From CBDFHB01 sp965250115 (lineage in GTDB: Bacteria > Acidobacteriota > Vicinamibacteria > Marinacidobacterales > SMYC01), in contig CBDFNJ010000002.1 in assembly GCA_965250115.1 (NCBI GenBank), positions 2,108,001 to 2,172,000 on the forward strand: a DNA stretch of 64,000 nucleotides, given 5' to 3'. The translations under genes were made by a program, and so were the position numbers. This document shows positions 17,076 to 25,873 of this stretch, in pieces. Positions within the stretch are counted from its first letter, which is position 1, and every line of letters begins with the position of its first letter. A model generated the notes under the pieces. That model made no database searches, was not told where the DNA came from, and worked only from the letters and a program-made list of their open reading frames with translations.

Positions 17076-18667
17076 ACGAGACAACCGGAGCTTGGGTCCG
17101 AGAGCCCGCACGCTATCGGGAGAAAGCCAATCAGGCTTGGCTGGCCCTTCGCAGGAATCCGCGACGGCTCCTCGTTCCGGGATTGCTGTTCGCGATCGTA
17201 GTGATCGTGGCCGGCAACTACGCCCGCTCCCGCTCGATCGGGCCGATGCTCCTCGCCGCCGTCGAAGAGGGCCCTTTCGAAGTCAAGATCGTCGAGAGCG
17301 GCACCCTACAGGCGCTGCGCTCAGTGACCTATTCGTCTTCCATCCCCGGCGCGCAGGCGAAGATCCTGGCGCTCGTTCCCGAGGGTACCCACGTCGCGGT
17401 CGACGAGCTGTTGGTCGAGTTCGACCGCCAGCCTTTTGCCGAGGAGCTCGAAAGAACTCAGGCGCAGTTCGCGCAGGCCGAGGCAGGGCTCGTCAAGGCG
17501 GACCAGGAACTGAAGCTCCTGCAGATCGCCGGAAAGGAAGAGGTCATCGAGTCGAGAGCCAATGTGAGGCTCGCGGAGCTCGAGCTCGAAAGCGTCGTGG
17601 ACGGGAAGGGCAAACTGGCAGAGGCGGAGTCCGCGGCTCAACTCGCTCAAGCGAAGCGGGAGCTCGAAAGGGCCCTCGCCGGTTTCGAGGACTTGAAGCC
17701 GCTTCTGGACGAAGGCTTCATCACCAAACTGGAGCTCGATCGGGCCCGGCAGGCGGTGGACAAAGCCCGCGAGGATCTGGAGATCCTCGAGATCAAGCAC
17801 CGGACCTACATGAAATACACTCGGCCCACCGAGGTCGAAGGCTCGAAGTCCGCCCTTTCCAATAGCAAAGAGTTCCTTCGCCAGGCGGAGCGCGCCACCA
17901 CCTATCGAATTGCCCAGGCGGAGGCGGCCCTCAAGCTAGCACAGAGCAAATATACCGAGCTCGTTTCTCGAGTCGAGCTTCAGACGCAGAACCTCGAGCG
18001 ATGTGAGATCCGCGCCACCGTTTCCGGATTGGTGATCTACAAAGAGGTTTTCTTCGGCAGCGAAAAGCGCAAAGTTCAAGTCGGTGATCAAGTCTGGCCG
18101 AACCAGCCTCTCATCATGTTGCCGGATCTCTCGCAGATGACGGTCGAGACCGAAGTTCGCGAGACGGACATCTATAAGGTGGAAAAGAACCAGAGAGTTC
18201 TTATCTCTGTTGACGCCTACCCCGAAATTCGGCTCGAAGGCGAAGTGAGCTATATCGGGACTCTCGCGCAAGAGGACGAGGCGCGTCGCGGCGGAAAGTA
18301 CTTCTCGGTCACGATCCTGGTCGCGGAGGCGGACGCGCGCCTGAGACCGGGGATGTCGGCCCGAGTCGAGCTCCTCGTGGATCGTGTGGAGAAGGCCATC
18401 TACGTTCCGCTGGAGGCGGTTTTCGAGCGGGGTGGAAAGCACTACTGCTATGTAGAGCGCGGCGGCTCCTCGGAGGTGCGCGAGGTTCTCGTCGGACCGA
18501 GCAACGAGAATCACATCGTCGTCGAGGCCGGACTCGAGGTTGGCGAAAGGGTGCAGCTTCGAGACCCGAACGACGCCGCGGTACCGCTGGGGGGCGAGAA
18601 CTTGCCGGGTTTCCTCGACGTGCTCTCGCCGGACGCCTCGCCCCGTGAGAGCATACAGACTCGCTGA
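17072..18667 (+). CDS. MacA/HlyD-type periplasmic adaptor protein
   Basis: 531-residue membrane-fusion protein. One N-terminal membrane helix at about 33-50 (LLVPGLLFAIVVIVAG) is followed by a lipoyl-like half motif (AKILALVPEGTHVAVDELLVEFD), a long coiled coil of about 190 residues rich in Glu/Lys/Leu, and the second lipoyl half (QNLERCEIRATVSGLVIYKEV). Beta-barrel and membrane-proximal domains end the protein (LRPGMSARVELLVDRVEKAIYVPLEAVF). The TTG start overlaps the tolC stop. It bridges the inner-membrane ABC transporter and the outer-membrane duct. The coiled coil is longer than in Escherichia coli MacA (371 residues in total). Confidence 0.9.
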   Translation: MNETTGAWVREPARYREKANQAWLALRRNPRRLLVPGLLFAIVVIVAGNYARSRSIGPMLLAAVEEGPFEVKIVESGTLQALRSVTYSSSIPGAQAKILALVPEGTHVAVDELLVEFDRQPFAEELERTQAQFAQAEAGLVKADQELKLLQIAGKEEVIESRANVRLAELELESVVDGKGKLAEAESAAQLAQAKRELERALAGFEDLKPLLDEGFITKLELDRARQAVDKAREDLEILEIKHRTYMKYTRPTEVEGSKSALSNSKEFLRQAERATTYRIAQAEAALKLAQSKYTELVSRVELQTQNLERCEIRATVSGLVIYKEVFFGSEKRKVQVGDQVWPNQPLIMLPDLSQMTVETEVRETDIYKVEKNQRVLISVDAYPEIRLEGEVSYIGTLAQEDEARRGGKYFSVTILVAEADARLRPGMSARVELLVDRVEKAIYVPLEAVFERGGKHYCYVERGGSSEVREVLVGPSNENHIVVEAGLEVGERVQLRDPNDAAVPLGGENLPGFLDVLSPDASPRESIQTR

Positions 18668-18670
18668 CCC

Positions 18671-19351
18671 GTGGCTCTCGTACAAGCCGTCGAAGTTCGC
18701 CGGGAGTATTCCCGTGTCGGGAAAGTGCTTTCTGCGCTCGACGGCGTCAGCCTGAGCGTGGATCGGGGGAGCTTCGTCGCCATCGTGGGGCGGTCCGGTT
18801 CGGGCAAGTCGACGCTCTTGAATCTCATGGGTTGCCTCGATCTTCCGACGAGCGGCCGCCTGCTCCTGGACGGCACCGACACTCACAGCCTCGACGACGG
18901 GGAGGCGAGCCGATTGCGCAACAGGGTCGTGGGATTCCTCTTTCAATCGTTCAACCTCATTCCACAAATGTCGGTGCGGGAGAACGTCGAGACAGCGCTT
19001 CTCTATGGTGCAGTACCCGAGTCCGAGTGGCGTGGGCGTTCCGAGGGGCTCCTGGAGCGCCTGGGAATCATCGAGCGTCGCGACCATCGACCGGGCGAGC
19101 TGTCGGGAGGTGAGGCTCAGCGTGCGGCTCTGGCGCGCGCCCTCGTCAACGAGCCTGAGCTGCTCTTGGCGGACGAGCCGACCGGGAATCTCGACTCCGA
19201 AACCGGCGAGGATGTCCTGAGGTTGCTCGAAGGGCTCGTCGAAGAGGGGCGAACGCTCGTGCTCGTCACTCACGACTCGAGCGTAGCCGGAAGAGCGCAA
19301 CGCGTCATCGAGCTCTCGGACGGCCGACTCGTCTCGGATAGCGCGGCATGA
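18671..19351 (+). CDS. MacB/LolD-type ABC transporter ATPase
   Basis: 226-residue nucleotide-binding subunit. Walker A GRSGSGKST at 40-48, Q-loop FLFQSFNLIPQMSVRENVE, signature LSGGEAQRAALARAL, Walker B LLLADEPTGNLD and the His switch VLVTHD are all intact. Sequence and size match the ATPase half of the MacB/LolCDE/FtsE class, which drives mechanotransmission rather than direct membrane passage. GTG start 4 bases after the adaptor stop; the stop overlaps the permease start (ATGA), so the two should be made in equal amounts. Confidence 0.94.
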   Translation: MALVQAVEVRREYSRVGKVLSALDGVSLSVDRGSFVAIVGRSGSGKSTLLNLMGCLDLPTSGRLLLDGTDTHSLDDGEASRLRNRVVGFLFQSFNLIPQMSVRENVETALLYGAVPESEWRGRSEGLLERLGIIERRDHRPGELSGGEAQRAALARALVNEPELLLADEPTGNLDSETGEDVLRLLEGLVEEGRTLVLVTHDSSVAGRAQRVIELSDGRLVSDSAA

Positions 19352-20562
19352 GGCCGCGCGCCCTCGTCAGGCTTGCGTGGCGGGGCCTCACGCTACACAA
19401 GCTTCGATCGACCCTGTCGGCGCTCGGAGTTGTGTTCGGTGTCGCGGCCGTTATCGCGATGCTCTCCGTGGGAGAGGGCGCTCGTCGCGAGATTCTGAAG
19501 GAAGTGGGCCGTCTCGGGATCACACGAGTCTCGGTGCGCGCTGGCTCGCTGTCGCCCGCGACCGAGCACGAGGCGAACGCCAAGCAGTCCCCAAGGCTGA
19601 CACTCGGAGACGCGGCGGCGATCGCGACGATATGCCCGACGGTGGTGAGTCTGGCCCCACTGAGACAGCGCTCCGAGCAGATCTCGCTCGAGGGGCGGCG
19701 CGCCGAAGCCGTCCTCCTTGCAACGACGCCCTCGTTCGTTCGAACCGAAGAGCTCGAAATCTCCGCCGGCCGCTTTCTGGCAGATGCCGACGTAAAGGAT
19801 GCCAAGCGAGTGATCGTGCTCGGTCACGAGCTGGCCGAGGCGCTGTTTCCCTATCAAGAAGCGCTCGGGTCGAGGGTTCGGGTCTTCGGGGATTGGTATG
19901 CGGTTGTTGGCAAACTGGCTTCCCGCGAAGTCTCTCGGCGGGGCTCGAGGCTGTCGGGCCGAAACCTGAACCGGGTCGCCTTCGTACCTCTCTCCGCGAT
20001 ACCCGAGCCGTCGGGTCGTGTCGACGAGATCGCCATCCGCGTGGGCGAGGCGGATGAAGTCCGCGAGTCGGCTCGTCTCATCGAGTCTGTGATCGAAAGG
20101 CGCCACCGCGGGGCCAAGGACTTCGAGCTCGTCGTACCGCAAGAGCTCATCGCCGGCTACGAGAGGACTCGGTTTCAGTTCAACGTGGTCGTCGGCGCCG
20201 TCGCCGCCATCTCGCTTGTGGTGGGCGGCATCGGCATCATGAACATCATGCTCGCAAATGTCACGGAGCGCATTCGCGAGGTCGGTATCAGACGATCTCT
20301 CGGTGCGAGTCGCGCGGACATCGTCTGGCAGTTCCTCGCCGAGGCTTTGATGCTCACGGTGATGGGAGGACTTCTGGGCGTCGTTCTCGGGGCTATCGGT
20401 TCGGTCCTAGTGTCGAGCTACGCGGGCTGGCCCACCGCGCTCAGCTTCGGCGCGGTGCTTTTGGCCATGGCCTTGGCGGTCGGCATTGGCGTCGGTTTCG
20501 GGCTCTATCCTGCGGTTCAGGCGGCCCACAAGAACCCGGTAGAAGCCCTTCGCCACGAGTAA
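19348..20562 (+). CDS. MacB-like ABC permease (FtsX domain)
   Basis: 404 residues with the four-helix MacB layout: one helix after the N-terminal Arg-rich elbow (LSALGVVFGVAAVIAMLSVGEGAR), a periplasmic domain of about 240 residues, then three C-terminal helices forming the FtsX domain (NVVVGAVAAISLVVGGIGIMNIMLANV, EALMLTVMGGLLGVVLGAIGSVL, FGAVLLAMALAVGIGVGFGLYPAVQAA). The classic IREVGIRRSLGASRADI coupling segment lies between helices 2 and 3. With the three preceding genes it forms a complete tripartite MacAB-TolC-like exporter for a peptide, lipid or siderophore-type substrate; which one cannot be told. Confidence 0.94.
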   Translation: MRPRALVRLAWRGLTLHKLRSTLSALGVVFGVAAVIAMLSVGEGARREILKEVGRLGITRVSVRAGSLSPATEHEANAKQSPRLTLGDAAAIATICPTVVSLAPLRQRSEQISLEGRRAEAVLLATTPSFVRTEELEISAGRFLADADVKDAKRVIVLGHELAEALFPYQEALGSRVRVFGDWYAVVGKLASREVSRRGSRLSGRNLNRVAFVPLSAIPEPSGRVDEIAIRVGEADEVRESARLIESVIERRHRGAKDFELVVPQELIAGYERTRFQFNVVVGAVAAISLVVGGIGIMNIMLANVTERIREVGIRRSLGASRADIVWQFLAEALMLTVMGGLLGVVLGAIGSVLVSSYAGWPTALSFGAVLLAMALAVGIGVGFGLYPAVQAAHKNPVEALRHE

Positions 20563-20901
20563 CTAAGCAAAACTCGCAAGGGCTTTGTCCTCGTCCTCGA
20601 AGATCTCGAAGATGGGAAGAAGCTTGGCCATCGTGAGGGAGTTGTGAACTCGCTTGGTGGGGTTCAGAATCTTGAGCGTTCCGCCGAATCGCTCGGCGGT
20701 CCGATGGCCGGCCACGAGCTCGCCCATGCCCGCGCTGTCCATGAACGTGACTTCCGTGAAGTCTACGAGAATGTCGGTTCGACCCGCCGCGAGCAGGGTG
20801 TCGATGGCCTCGCGGAACTGCTCGTCGCCCTCGCCGCCCGTGAGCCGGCCGGACAACACCAGAATGCTGACTCCCTCCTTTTCCCGCAGGTCGAGCTTCA
20901 T
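20563..20901 (-). CDS. STAS-domain anti-sigma factor antagonist
   Basis: 112 residues, a single SpoIIAA/RsbV-like STAS domain. The conserved FMDSAGMGEL loop carries Ser56, the residue that a partner HATPase kinase normally phosphorylates to switch the antagonist off. A strong AAAGGAG site lies 8 bases before the ATG. It is immediately next to the convergent exporter permease and upstream of nothing obviously related. A candidate partner kinase (anti-sigma-type ATPase) is encoded at 42388, but pairing across that distance is only a possibility. Confidence 0.9.
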   Translation of the reverse strand: MKLDLREKEGVSILVLSGRLTGGEGDEQFREAIDTLLAAGRTDILVDFTEVTFMDSAGMGELVAGHRTAERFGGTLKILNPTKRVHNSLTMAKLLPIFEIFEDEDKALASFA

Positions 20902-20919
20902 CGAAACGACTCCTTTGCC

Positions 20920-22812
20920 TCAGCCGGTGATGGCGCGGATGGCCTGCCAGTCGACCTGGACCGCATAACCCGACTGCAGGTTGGCGAGAAACGAGTTCCA
21001 GATCTGCAGTCGCTGCTCGCTTAGGATCTGTTCCTCGAACTCGTCTTTCTGTTCGACATAGCTTTCTTCGCTGAAACCGGAGCGCTCGAGGACCCTCAGA
21101 ACGACGTAGCCATTCGCCGCGGGAAGAGGCTCGGAGAGCTCACCGGGAGCGAGCTGGAATACCCTGGCCGCAACCGCACCCGACGGGCCGGCGTCTGGTA
21201 GCTGGCTTCCGCGGAAGAAGCTTTCCATCGCCTCGAGCTCGATGTCGGCCGAACCCTCGGCGAGCTGGTTCCGAATCTCGGCAGCAGCTCGCTCCGCGAG
21301 CTCCATGACTCGCTCGCCGCGCAAATTGGACTCGACTTCCACCGTGACCTCGTCGAGCTCAGGAATACCCGCCGGGCGCTCCCCGATCACCTGGAGAAAA
21401 GCGTAGCCGTTGCCGAGCCGTATGGCGGGTGTGACAGAACCGACCGGCTCTTCGAAGGCCGCGCGAACGGCCTCGGGGGAATTTCCGAGCTGAGGCATTC
21501 GATCCTCCGGTCCGAAGAACGGCGTCTCCTGAGGAACGAGGAGCGGGTACTCGGTGGACAGCGCATCCACGCTCCCACTCGCCTGAAGTTTCGCGGCGGC
21601 GCTCGCAACCGCGCCTTCCATCAACTGACGCGCCTTGTCCTGGGTGATGGTGCTTCGGACCTCTTCCTTGACGGATTCGAGCGAGCGCGCGAGCGGCTCC
21701 TGGCGGCTCGTCACTTCGATGATGTGAAAGCCGTAGGTCGTCTGCACGAGATCGCTGATCTGGCCCGCGGACATGGAGAAAGCAGCCTGCTCGAATTCTG
21801 GCACCATCTGGCCACGCGGGAAGACCCCGAGGTCGCCGCCGAGCTCGCCCGAGGTATCGTCGGAGAACTCACGCGCAAGCTCTGCGAAATCCTCGCCCGA
21901 TTTGGCCCGTGCGAGCACTCCTTCCGCATTCTGCCGAACCGCATCCTCGTCGGTGCCGGGAGACGTCTTGAAGAGAATATGACTCGCGCCAACCTGCTCG
22001 GGCGTTTCGTAGCGGAAGAGGTTCTGATTGTAATAGCGCTCGATCTCGCGATCCCTCACGGTGATGGCGCTCACGAAAATCTGGGGCGTGAGTGTGATGA
22101 ATCGGACCTTCCGTTGAGCGGGTCGCGCGAAGTCCAGCTGGTTTGTCTCGAAGTAGCTTTGCAAGTCCTCTTCCGAGACCTCGACCTCTTCCTCGAAGTC
22201 GGATGAGGAGACGAAAACGTACTCGAGTTGCGCCTCCTCATTGCGCCGAAGATACTCTTCTCGCACGTCCGCCTCCGACACGACGACTCCGTCGGTCACG
22301 AGGTTTTGGAGCTTCTGGCGCAAGATATCCTGCCTGAGCTGCGCTTCGAATGTCGCGGGAGTCATTGCGCTCGAGGACAGCAGGTTGAGATAGGCTTGCC
22401 GGCCCATGAACTGACCGTTCGTTTGAAAGCTCGGATGGGTCATGATGACCTCGCTCACCTCTTCATCCGTGGCGGCGAGCCCCTGACGCTCGGCCTCGAT
22501 CGACAGCATCTTGTTGCGAATCAGCTCCTGAACAACCAGGTTGTCGAAGCCGAGCTGTCGCATCAAGTCGGGAGAGAATTGCGCTCCGAGCTGCGCCCGG
22601 TATTGATTCTCCTGGGCGCGGTAGGTTCGAAGAAACTCCGCCGAGGCGATGGGAGTGCCCTCGACCCATGCCACATTGCCCGTTGCGCCGCCGACGGAGT
22701 CTGTCATGAAGTCGGGCACGTAGAAGGCGACGAAGGCAAAGATCACGAGTACGAGGAGGAAGGCACCGACCAGCCAACCGATACTCTTTCGATCGCGGAA
22801 ATACTTCAGCAT
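20920..22812 (-). CDS. PpiD/SurA-type membrane-anchored peptidyl-prolyl isomerase
   Basis: 630 residues. An N-terminal membrane anchor (SIGWLVGAFLLVLVIFAFVAFYV, about 11-33) holds a periplasmic SurA_N-like chaperone domain and a parvulin domain at about 275-375 (VGASHILFKTSPGTDEDAVRQ, AREFSDDTSGELGGDLGVFPRGQMVPEFEQAAF, TYGFHIIEV). A second, degenerate parvulin-like region occupies the C-terminal third (SQLPDAGPSGAVAARVFQLAPGELSEPL). This matches PpiD, which helps exported proteins fold as they leave the Sec translocon. GAGG lies about 8 bases before the ATG. Divergent from the FecR gene across 124 bases. Confidence 0.93.
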   Translation of the reverse strand: MLKYFRDRKSIGWLVGAFLLVLVIFAFVAFYVPDFMTDSVGGATGNVAWVEGTPIASAEFLRTYRAQENQYRAQLGAQFSPDLMRQLGFDNLVVQELIRNKMLSIEAERQGLAATDEEVSEVIMTHPSFQTNGQFMGRQAYLNLLSSSAMTPATFEAQLRQDILRQKLQNLVTDGVVVSEADVREEYLRRNEEAQLEYVFVSSSDFEEEVEVSEEDLQSYFETNQLDFARPAQRKVRFITLTPQIFVSAITVRDREIERYYNQNLFRYETPEQVGASHILFKTSPGTDEDAVRQNAEGVLARAKSGEDFAELAREFSDDTSGELGGDLGVFPRGQMVPEFEQAAFSMSAGQISDLVQTTYGFHIIEVTSRQEPLARSLESVKEEVRSTITQDKARQLMEGAVASAAAKLQASGSVDALSTEYPLLVPQETPFFGPEDRMPQLGNSPEAVRAAFEEPVGSVTPAIRLGNGYAFLQVIGERPAGIPELDEVTVEVESNLRGERVMELAERAAAEIRNQLAEGSADIELEAMESFFRGSQLPDAGPSGAVAARVFQLAPGELSEPLPAANGYVVLRVLERSGFSEESYVEQKDEFEEQILSEQRLQIWNSFLANLQSGYAVQVDWQAIRAITG

Positions 22813-22936
22813 CAGACAAACCTCAAACGAGCCATGTTATCCAAACGCTTGCGAGCAATCAAGCTCACTTCGTCCCGCCGATTGCAAGCCTCTGCCCCAG
22901 TATGATAAACTCGTCTGAATTCAGTCGTGTAGACAA

Positions 22937-24202
22937 ATGGATAGGCACAACCCGTACAGGACAAACACGGGTATCCACGTCGAATGGTTTACCGTTCGAC
23001 GGAGTACCATCTACCTGCTGGTGGCCTGCCTGCTGGGCCTCGCCGCCGCCGGTACGTCCATGTATTTCCAGATCTTCGCGCCTCGGGAGGAAGTGGCCGC
23101 CTCCGACCTGCAGCCTGAGACGGACCGCAGCGCGCGTTTTCTGGATCTGGACGGAAGTGTCAAGGTCCGAAAGGCAGGCACCTACGAGTGGATCGATGCC
23201 AACACGGGCATGGCGCTCAGTCGGGACGATACGATTCGAACCGTGGGTGGCTCCCAGGCCCGGGTCAGGCTTTTCGACGGCACCGAATACCTCGTGAAGT
23301 CCGACTCCATCCTCGTGATCGAAGAAGCTTACGAGGACCCACATACCAAGGCCAAGCTGGTCGCCGTGAAACTGACCGCCGGTCAGGTGAACCTGAAGAC
23401 GCCTCGGGGAGGCGTCACAGGCTCGCGCTCCGATCTCGCGACGCCGACCTCGGAGGCGACGTTCGAGGAGGATACGTCGGCGGACGTGAGCTTCGACAGC
23501 TCCAGTCGGGTATCCGGCTTCACCGTTTTCAATGGTGGTTCGGACGTCCGCTCCGGTGGACAGTCCATCAGCCTGTCTTCCGCTCAGGCCGTCGACGTGA
23601 CCGCCGACAGCAGATTCTCGAATATCATCGAGCTCCCCGACGTGCCCGTCATCGAGACACCCGCCAATCACTCCGTCGTCGCGGTGACTGCGAGCACCGA
23701 GTTCCGATGGCGCTCGGTCGGCGGAGCTCGCAAATATCACGTCGAGCTCGACCGGTCACCCTACTTTCGAGATCCGCTTCTCGAGAGCACCGTTCCCAAC
23801 GTGTCGATCCTTCACAAGGGGCTGACACCCGGAACCTACTACTGGCAGGTCACGGCCATCGATTCCAACAACCGGCGAGGAGCCCCGAGCGAGTTCGCCA
23901 AATTCACGGTGTCATCTCGCGTCGATGCCAGGAACGAGAATCCGCCCCAGCTGACCGTCTTCAAACCAACGGTGTCTCTGGACGGAATCGTGACCGTGAA
24001 GGGCTCGACCAACTTGGGGGTCGTCGTGACCGTCGATTACGGCATGGGCGACGACCGAATCCAGCTCAAAGGGGACGGATCGTTCACTTACTATTTCCAG
24101 GTTCGGGAGGCGGGTCGGCATCCCGTGGTCGTGAAAGCGCGCAAGCGAGACGGTGGGGGGGGCTCGGAAAAGACCGTTTACGCCGAGATTGGAACCGACT
24201 AG
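22937..24202 (+). CDS. FecR-domain protein with fibronectin-like repeat
   Basis: 421 residues. One membrane helix at about 24-45 (TIYLLVACLLGLAAAGTSMYF) anchors a periplasmic FecR-type domain (DGSVKVRKAGTYEWIDANTGMALSRDDTIRTVGGSQARVRLFDGTEYLV). An Fn3-like module (TEFRWRSVGGARKYHVELDRSPYF...GLTPGTYYWQVTAID) and a C-terminal beta domain (VTVKGSTNLGVVVTVDYG) follow. No sigma factor gene is adjacent, so a FecI/FecR pair is not supported; a structural or signal-sensing periplasmic role is possible. Its stop codon TAG is formed by the first bases of the palindromic element at 24200. Confidence 0.88.
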   Translation: MDRHNPYRTNTGIHVEWFTVRRSTIYLLVACLLGLAAAGTSMYFQIFAPREEVAASDLQPETDRSARFLDLDGSVKVRKAGTYEWIDANTGMALSRDDTIRTVGGSQARVRLFDGTEYLVKSDSILVIEEAYEDPHTKAKLVAVKLTAGQVNLKTPRGGVTGSRSDLATPTSEATFEEDTSADVSFDSSSRVSGFTVFNGGSDVRSGGQSISLSSAQAVDVTADSRFSNIIELPDVPVIETPANHSVVAVTASTEFRWRSVGGARKYHVELDRSPYFRDPLLESTVPNVSILHKGLTPGTYYWQVTAIDSNNRRGAPSEFAKFTVSSRVDARNENPPQLTVFKPTVSLDGIVTVKGSTNLGVVVTVDYGMGDDRIQLKGDGSFTYYFQVREAGRHPVVVKARKRDGGGGSEKTVYAEIGTD

Positions 24203-24294
24203 TGTCTCGTTTCGGAAGTGATGTTAGCATCGAGAGGGCCGAGGCGGGATGCATCGGCCCTCGAATGCAACATGACTTCCGAGACGGGACACTA
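24200..24294. repeat. 95-bp palindromic MITE-like element
   Basis: An almost perfect inverted repeat. It begins TAGTGTCTCGTTTCGGAAG and ends with the near-complement ACTTCCGAGACGGGACACTA, and the inner segments GAGGGCCGAGGC and GCATCGGCCCTC also pair. The two arms of about 45 bases differ at few positions. Both ends are TA, as expected for a non-autonomous element moved by an IS630/Tc1-mariner-type transposase at a TA target. Removing it with one TA restores GAC TAA, so the FecR gene originally ended at the same codon. The RNA would form a long hairpin and could act as a terminator between the FecR and cyclase genes. Confidence 0.75.
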
Positions 24295-24341
24295 ATGTCG
24301 TTCGAATCGAAGAAGCGACGGAGATTGGGGCGGCACAGGTA

Positions 24342-25817
24342 GTGAGAGAGCTCCCGGCTTCCGGGCAACGTCACACGCGCACGCAGAGAAAAGTTGCCAA
24401 GAAAAAAGGAGCCAAACGTTCCCGCCGGCTCCGTCTCGCGCTGTTCAACCAATCCTCGAAGCTGACCCGAGCTTTTGCCTCGTTGAGCGCCGCGGATGAT
24501 GTCGAGCTCGCGCGCTTCGACTCTGAGCACGTCTCCAAATCGGACTGGGCGGGCGACGTCTCCTACGACGCCATCATCGTCGAGCAATCCAAAGTCAGCG
24601 ACAACGGTCTAGTCCGCCGATTGCGCAAGAGCTATCCGGACGTTCCCCTCATCGCGTTTGGAGGTGGGGAGGCCGACCCGCGCTCCGTCTACGTCCTGCA
24701 CTTGAACGACGTTCCCAGGAAGGGAGTGCTGTGCTCTCTCGTCAAGGACGCCCGGCGACATCTCGAAGCCAGCCGCAAGGCGACCAAGCTCTCGCGCCGT
24801 TTGAGAGAGACCTCGCGTGAACTGCAGGTGCTCGAGGATATCGTCTCGACGGCCAACTCCCTCCTTGAGCCTCGTCGCGTGCTCAACGTGATCATGTCTC
24901 AGATTCAGGAGCTCATTCCCTCAGAAGCCTGGTCGATTCTACTCGTCGACGAGGAGAGCGACGAGCTCACCTTCGAAATGGCTCTCGGCGAGAAGAGCGC
25001 CGATCTCAGCGAGACTCGCATCAAGATCGGCGAGGGCATCGCGGGCTGGGTGGCGGAGGCAGGCGAGCCCCTCGTCGTGAACGACGTACGAAGTGACCGC
25101 CGATTCCAGGGCCGCTTCGACGACCTGACCCACTTTCAAACCCGATCCATATTGTGTGCCCCCTTGATCTCGCGAGGCAGGACCATCGGCGTCGTGGAGA
25201 TCATGAATCGCACCTCCGGGAGTCGGTTCACGAAGAAGGACATGAGCCTACTCATGACGCTCGTGGAACCGGCCGCCATTGCCCTTGAGAACGCGATCCT
25301 GTTTCAAAAGACGGAGCGGCTCGCGGTGACCGACGACCTGACGAAGCTCTACAACTCGAGATATCTGAATCGCTTCCTCGAAGACGCCATCGCGCGCGCC
25401 AAGAAGATGGGAAATGGGCTCGCCGTGCTGTTTCTCGATTTGGACGGTTTCAAATCGATCAACGATAGATTCGGGCACTTGAGCGGCAGTCGAACCCTCT
25501 ACGAGGTCGGCGTCCTCATCAAGGAGGCCGTAAGGGAGGGAGACGTCGTCAGTCGGTACGGTGGAGACGAGTTCGTCGTCGTCTTGCCCGACACAGACTC
25601 GGAGGGAGCGCTCGCCGTCGCCGAACGGATCCGCGCCTCGCTGAAGTCCCACGTGTTTCTCACGGACTATGGGCTGGAAGGACGACTCTCGGCGAGTTTC
25701 GGCGTCAGTCTCTACCCGGACCAAGGCCAAAGCCCACAAGATCTTACGCAAAAAGCCGACCAGGCAATGTATAGTGTCAAAGAACAAGGCAAAGATGCGA
25801 TCTGCCTTGCAAGCTGA
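24342..25817 (+). CDS. GAF-GGDEF diguanylate cyclase
   Basis: 491 residues. After a basic N-terminus there is a receiver-like pseudo-domain (about 28-145, VELARFDSEHVSKSDW, YDAIIVEQSKVSD, VPLIAFGGGEADPR) without a clear phospho-acceptor. A GAF sensor follows (about 180-320, LEPRRVLNVIMSQIQELIPSEAWSILLVD, GWVAEAGEPLVVNDVRSD). The GGDEF domain (about 325-490) has FLDLDGFKSINDRFGHL and an intact YGGDEF motif. The RxxD inhibitory site (REGD) sits five residues before GGDEF, indicating product feedback. The usual GHLxGD is GHLSGS. It lies directly upstream of mreB, so c-di-GMP synthesis may be co-expressed with cell-shape genes. GTG start. Confidence 0.9.
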   Translation: MRELPASGQRHTRTQRKVAKKKGAKRSRRLRLALFNQSSKLTRAFASLSAADDVELARFDSEHVSKSDWAGDVSYDAIIVEQSKVSDNGLVRRLRKSYPDVPLIAFGGGEADPRSVYVLHLNDVPRKGVLCSLVKDARRHLEASRKATKLSRRLRETSRELQVLEDIVSTANSLLEPRRVLNVIMSQIQELIPSEAWSILLVDEESDELTFEMALGEKSADLSETRIKIGEGIAGWVAEAGEPLVVNDVRSDRRFQGRFDDLTHFQTRSILCAPLISRGRTIGVVEIMNRTSGSRFTKKDMSLLMTLVEPAAIALENAILFQKTERLAVTDDLTKLYNSRYLNRFLEDAIARAKKMGNGLAVLFLDLDGFKSINDRFGHLSGSRTLYEVGVLIKEAVREGDVVSRYGGDEFVVVLPDTDSEGALAVAERIRASLKSHVFLTDYGLEGRLSASFGVSLYPDQGQSPQDLTQKADQAMYSVKEQGKDAICLAS

Positions 25818-25873
25818 TCGTAACCAGTCGAACAACATTGATTTCCAACTTCACTGATTCGAGCTCAAACCGA

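Noticed and set aside
22937..24202. FecR protein as part of a FecI/FecR iron-signalling pair
   Set aside because: No ECF sigma factor or TonB-dependent receptor nearby and the protein has an added Fn3-like module.
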